From Azoarcus sp. (GTDB lineage: Bacteria > Pseudomonadota > Gammaproteobacteria > Burkholderiales > Rhodocyclaceae): DNA of 64,000 bases. Position 1 is the first letter of the stretch, and each line of letters opens with the position of its first letter. Below the pieces are notes generated by a model. It made no database searches. It worked only from the letters and a program-made list of their open reading frames with translations, and had not been told where the DNA came from. Shown in pieces: positions 60,709-64,000 of the stretch. Location of the stretch: contig JAISPJ010000015.1 of NCBI GenBank assembly GCA_031274995.1, positions 1 through 64,000 of the forward strand, in the 5' to 3' direction. Made by a program: the position numbers and the translations under genes.

Positions 60709-62952
60709 ATGCCACAGGAAAACGCCGCCCGGGAAACGCTCGAACTCGCCATTACCGGCATGACCTGCGCAGCCTGCTCGGCGCGTCTTGAAAAAGTGCT
60801 CAACCGGCTGCCGGGCGTCGAGGCCGTTGTTAACCTTGCCACCGAACGTGCCACTCTGCGCTTCACGTCCGGTGCGCTGACGCCGGAGGCCGTATGCGCG
60901 GCGGTCAGGAAGGCCGGTTTTGACGCAAGCGTTGCGCAATCGCTCAGCCGCGAACAAGAACGCTCGCGCAAGCGCGGCGAGTGGCAGGCGAGCCTCAAAC
61001 TCTTCTGGATTGCCGCTGCATTGACGCTGCCGCTCGCGATTCAAATGCCCGCGATGTTCGGGCTATGGCCGGGAGGAGGTGAGGACATCACGCATGGATT
61101 CATACCCCGCTGGCTGCAATGTGCGCTGGCTACGCCCGTGCAGTTCTGGGTCGGGGCGCGGTTTTACCGTGGCGCGTGGAATGCGCTGCGCGGAGGCGGG
61201 GCCAACATGGATGTGCTGGTGGCTCTCGGCACTTCGATGGCCTGGTTGTACAGCACGGTAGTCACGTTGATGGGTTGGCACGACCTGCACGTCTATTTTG
61301 AAGCCTCGGCGATGGTTATCACCCTCGTGATGCTCGGCAAACTGCTTGAGGCGCGCGCAAAAGCCCGGACTTCCGAAGCCCTCGATGCCCTGCTGCGGCT
61401 GCAACCCCGGCGGGCGTGGATCGAACAGGACGGAAAACTCATCGAGATCGACGTGGATGCGCTGCAACCGGACAGTGTTTTCGTACTTCGCCCGGGGGAT
61501 GCCGTGCCGGTCGACGGAGTCGTCCTCGAAGGCCGTTCCACGCTCGATGAGACCCTGTTGACCGGCGAGAGCATGCCCATCGACAAACAACCGGATGACA
61601 GGGTCTTTGCCGCCACGATCAACGGGCAGGCCATGCTGCGTTGCCGTGCCACGGGTGTCGGGGCCGACACCCTCTTTGCCGGGATCGTTCGGCTGGTCGG
61701 GCAGGCGCAGGGCTCCAAGGCCCCGGTGCAACGTCTGGCGGATCGCATCGCCGCCGTGTTCGTGCCCGTGGTCGTCGTCATTGCCCTGTTCACCTTTGTG
61801 GTTTGGTGGCTGTTTGGCGATTTCCAGGCTGCGCTCATCAATGCCGTGGCGGTGCTGGTCATCGCCTGTCCGTGCGCCCTCGGTCTGGCGACACCGACGG
61901 CGATCATGGTGGCCGTAGGGCAGGGGGCGTGCGCCGGTTTGCTCATCAAGAACGCAGAAGCCCTGGAATGCGCCGGGCGCATGAAGGTGCTGGCCTTGGA
62001 CAAGACCGGGACATTGACGCGGGGCGAGCCTGCGGTCACGGATGTCGTCGTCGTGCCGCCGTGGACTTCCGCTGCCTTGCTGCAATGGGCGGCGGCGGTC
62101 GAACATGCCAGTTCCCACCCCATCGCGCGGGCCATCGTCCACGCGGCACGGGAGAATAAAGGTGAAGAAGACGGAAACCCGCTTGGGAGCGCCAGTGACG
62201 TGCGTGCCCTGGAAGGGCAGGGCATCGAAGGCCGTGTCGGAGGCATGGCGGTGTTTGTCGGCACGCCGGATTTCCTCGCGTCGAACGGCATCGAGGTTCC
62301 AGGCGAGGAAGTTTCCGCCCTTGCCTCGCAGGGAAAGACATTGGCCGGAGTGGCCGTTGGCGGTACCTTTGCGGGTCTGATTGCCATCGCCGACCATTTG
62401 CGGGAGGACACCCCTGCCGCGCTGGAAAGGCTCCGGCAGGCGGGCGTGCGGGTCATCATGCTGACGGGCGACAACCCTTCCACCGCTGCCGCCATTGCCT
62501 CGGCGACAGGCATTGACGACTGGCACGCTGGCGTGCTGCCTGCGGACAAGGCCGCCGCGGTGGCCGAATTGAAGAAAGAAGCCCGCAATGGCTGTGTCGG
62601 CATGGCCGGGGATGGCATCAACGATGCCCCGGCGCTGGCTTGCGCGGATGTGTCTTTTGCCATCGGTGTGGGCGCGGATGTTGCCGTTGAGGCTGCCGAC
62701 ATCACGCTCGTTCGCAGTAGCCTGCACGGTGTGGCCGATGCCGTCCATTTGTCGCAGGCCACGCTGTCGAAAATTCGGCAGAACCTCTTCTTTGCCTTCA
62801 TTTACAACGTGTCAGGTATCCCGCTGGCCGCCTTCGGCCTGTTGAATCCTGTCGTCGCAGGCGCGGCAATGGCGCTGAGTTCTGTTTCCGTCCTCGGTAA
62901 TTCCCTGTTGTTGAAACGCTGCACTCTAAACCGGAGAGAAAAACATGAGTGA
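60709..62952 (+). CDS. copA: Cu(I)-translocating P1B-type ATPase CopA
   Basis: CopA pumps Cu(I) out of the cytoplasm. The 747-residue product has one N-terminal HMA domain (GMTC20AAC23SARLEKVL), eight helices, the ion motif C387-P-C389, D431 (DKTGTLT) and GDGINDAP. It lacks the FixI-type Cys extension of the CcoI in this window, so it is the detoxifying type. GAAGG precedes ATG 60709. It overlaps copZ by eight bases. Confidence 0.94.
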   Translation: MPQENAARETLELAITGMTCAACSARLEKVLNRLPGVEAVVNLATERATLRFTSGALTPEAVCAAVRKAGFDASVAQSLSREQERSRKRGEWQASLKLFWIAAALTLPLAIQMPAMFGLWPGGGEDITHGFIPRWLQCALATPVQFWVGARFYRGAWNALRGGGANMDVLVALGTSMAWLYSTVVTLMGWHDLHVYFEASAMVITLVMLGKLLEARAKARTSEALDALLRLQPRRAWIEQDGKLIEIDVDALQPDSVFVLRPGDAVPVDGVVLEGRSTLDETLLTGESMPIDKQPDDRVFAATINGQAMLRCRATGVGADTLFAGIVRLVGQAQGSKAPVQRLADRIAAVFVPVVVVIALFTFVVWWLFGDFQAALINAVAVLVIACPCALGLATPTAIMVAVGQGACAGLLIKNAEALECAGRMKVLALDKTGTLTRGEPAVTDVVVVPPWTSAALLQWAAAVEHASSHPIARAIVHAARENKGEEDGNPLGSASDVRALEGQGIEGRVGGMAVFVGTPDFLASNGIEVPGEEVSALASQGKTLAGVAVGGTFAGLIAIADHLREDTPAALERLRQAGVRVIMLTGDNPSTAAAIASATGIDDWHAGVLPADKAAAVAELKKEARNGCVGMAGDGINDAPALACADVSFAIGVGADVAVEAADITLVRSSLHGVADAVHLSQATLSKIRQNLFFAFIYNVSGIPLAAFGLLNPVVAGAAMALSSVSVLGNSLLLKRCTLNRREKHE

Positions 62953-63154
62953 AATCACCATCAAAATAGAAGGCATGAGTTGCGGCGGCTGCGCCTGCAA
63001 CCTGACCAAGGCGCTCAAAGCCTTGCCGGGCGTAACTGATGCGGAGATTTCCCTGGAACGGGAATGCGCCGTCATACAATACGATCCCGCCGCCATTGAC
63101 GTTACGGCAATGCGCCAGGCGGTGGAGGATGCCGGATTTGACGCGCCGCAATAA
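62945..63154 (+). CDS. copZ: Copper chaperone CopZ-like (HMA domain)
   Basis: The 69-residue protein is a single HMA domain with the metal site GMSCGGCACN and the expected beta-alpha-beta pattern. It probably hands Cu(I) to CopA, with which it overlaps. An extra Cys (C-A-C after the motif) is somewhat unusual. Confidence 0.9.
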   Translation: MSEITIKIEGMSCGGCACNLTKALKALPGVTDAEISLERECAVIQYDPAAIDVTAMRQAVEDAGFDAPQ

Positions 63155-63227
63155 CTTGCCTGTCTGAGCTCTCGACATTTGCGTCAAAGCACCGGAAAAT
63201 AGTGCGGTTTTTTTCTTGGAATCCACC

Positions 63228-64000
63228 ATGATGTCACCTGGACTTCTTCTGGCGCTGGGGTGCGCCATCGTCGCCATTCTCTATGGCGTCTTTACCATCA
63301 GATCGGTTCTTGCCAAACCTGCCGGTAATGAGCGGATGCTTGAAATCGCTGCCGCCATCCAGGCCGGTGCACAGGCGTATCTGAACCGGCAATACATGAC
63401 GATCGGCGCTGTCGGGGTTGTGCTGTTTTTCATCATCGGCTTTACCCCCATCGGCTGGCCGACGGCCATTGGCTTTCTGATCGGTGCCGTGCTGTCGGGC
63501 GTGGCCGGGTTCGTCGGGATGAACGTTTCGGTGCGCGCCAATGTGCGTACCGCCGAAGCGGCGCGTAACGGCATCGCTGCTGCGCTCGATATCGCCTTCA
63601 AGGGCGGCGCGATCACCGGGATGCTGGTTGTCGGCCTGGGCCTGCTCGGCGTTGCCGGTTACTACGCCGCGCTGAAGGCAATGGATGTGGGCGGCGGCGA
63701 TCTGCACCATGTCGTGCAACCGTTGGTCGGGTTGGCTTTTGGCGGTTCGCTGATTTCGATCTTCGCACGGTTGGGCGGCGGCATCTTCACCAAAGGCGCT
63801 GATGTCGGCGCCGATCTGGTCGGTAAAGTCGAAGCCGGCATTCCCGAAGACGATCCGCGTAACCCGGCGGTGATCGCCGATAACGTTGGCGACAATGTGG
63901 GTGACTGTGCCGGCATGGCCGCCGACCTGTTCGAAACCTACGCGGTGACGGTCGTTGCGACGATGGTGCTTGGTGCCTTGGCGCTGAAGGGTTCCGGCGC
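63228..64000 (+). CDS. hppA: Membrane proton-translocating pyrophosphatase (5' part)
   Basis: HppA couples pyrophosphate hydrolysis to ion pumping. The 257 visible residues include the first helices, the [23 protein letters not shown] segment, and the substrate-binding [23 protein letters not shown] and [19 protein letters not shown]. The gene is open at the window edge. The K+-dependence residues lie beyond it. The ATG pair 63228/63231 has only TTGGA as a ribosome site. A weak GCAC...GTGC hairpin and T-run (about 63187-63214) may end the copZ transcript. Confidence 0.95.
   Translation, partial: MMSPGLLLALGCAIVAILYGVFTIRSVLAKPAGNERMLEIAAAIQAGAQAYLNRQYMTIGAVGVVLFFIIGFTPIGWPTAIGFLIGAVLSGVAGFVGMNVSVRANVRTAEAARNGIAAALDIAFKGGAITGMLVVGLGLLGVAGYYAALKAMDVGGGDLHHVVQPLVGLAFGGSLISIFARLGGGIFTKGADVGADLVGKVEAGIPEDDPRNPAVIADNVGDNVGDCAGMAADLFETYAVTVVATMVLGALALKGSG

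Noticed and set aside
61063..62748. 561-residue minus-strand frame antisense to copA
   Set aside because: Same reason: copA is certain and the frame shows His/Arg/Gly-rich noise.

Overview
The window reads as chromosome of a motile, denitrifying or microaerophilic betaproteobacterium, most like Rhodocyclales. The basis is protein character only: clade II type N2O reductase, short beta-type flagellins, class I PHA synthase, PEP-CTERM proteins, hemX-hemY, and the cco/fnr/hemN grouping. GC is high in most genes and drops in a few intergenic regions and in one glycosylation gene. No rRNA, tRNA, CRISPR array, insertion sequence or complete prophage was seen.

Layout. 1-908: end of an unknown gene and a TadE-like pilin. 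1337-11656: a Sec-type (clade II) nos operon: nosZ, two c-type cytochromes, nosB-like, nosD, nosG, nosH, nosF, nosL, nosY and a TlpA-like thioredoxin. 11659-13608: two PEP-CTERM surface proteins; a third lies on the minus strand at 18188-18796. Between them are ampD, maeB and pbpG. 19063-19909: two orphan antitoxin-like genes. 19999-24277 (minus): fliS, fliD, flaG and two flagellins. 24571-31592: three large glycosylation genes, then a Fic-like gene. 32914-37109: hemC-hemD-hemX-hemY. 37073-43793: folA, thyA, a possible PilZ protein, nadC, a Pro/Ala-rich protein, holC and pepA. 43943-46206: lptF-lptG. 46270-54968: ccoI, ccoS, ccoNOQP, ccoG, ccoH and a DUF3149-like small membrane protein. 55057-63154: uspA, phaC, fnr, hemN, a TauE/DsbD_2-like membrane protein, copA and copZ. 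63228 to the window end: 5' part of a proton-pumping pyrophosphatase.

How the parts fit. Nos and Cco are two copper-dependent terminal respiratory systems for low oxygen. FNR, HemN (oxygen-independent haem synthesis), the copper ATPases CcoI and CopA, CopZ, and the maturation genes surround them. Near-perfect FNR boxes sit before ccoN and between fnr and hemN.

Most interesting regulatory finds. (1) Both PEP-CTERM promoters have sigma-54 elements and share an 18-base upstream sequence with one mismatch, displaced by 31 bases between the two promoters, about three helical turns. (2) An FNR box, a well-placed -10 and a strong terminator between ccoS and ccoN could define a short FNR-activated RNA. 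(3) The two flagellin genes appear to use different sigma factors (sigma-28 and sigma-54). (4) A 1262-residue protein joins a methyltransferase, a GT9 domain, TPRs and a degenerate GT41 domain. (5) Two-copy tandem duplications of 12-15 bases recur at several places, often in leaders.
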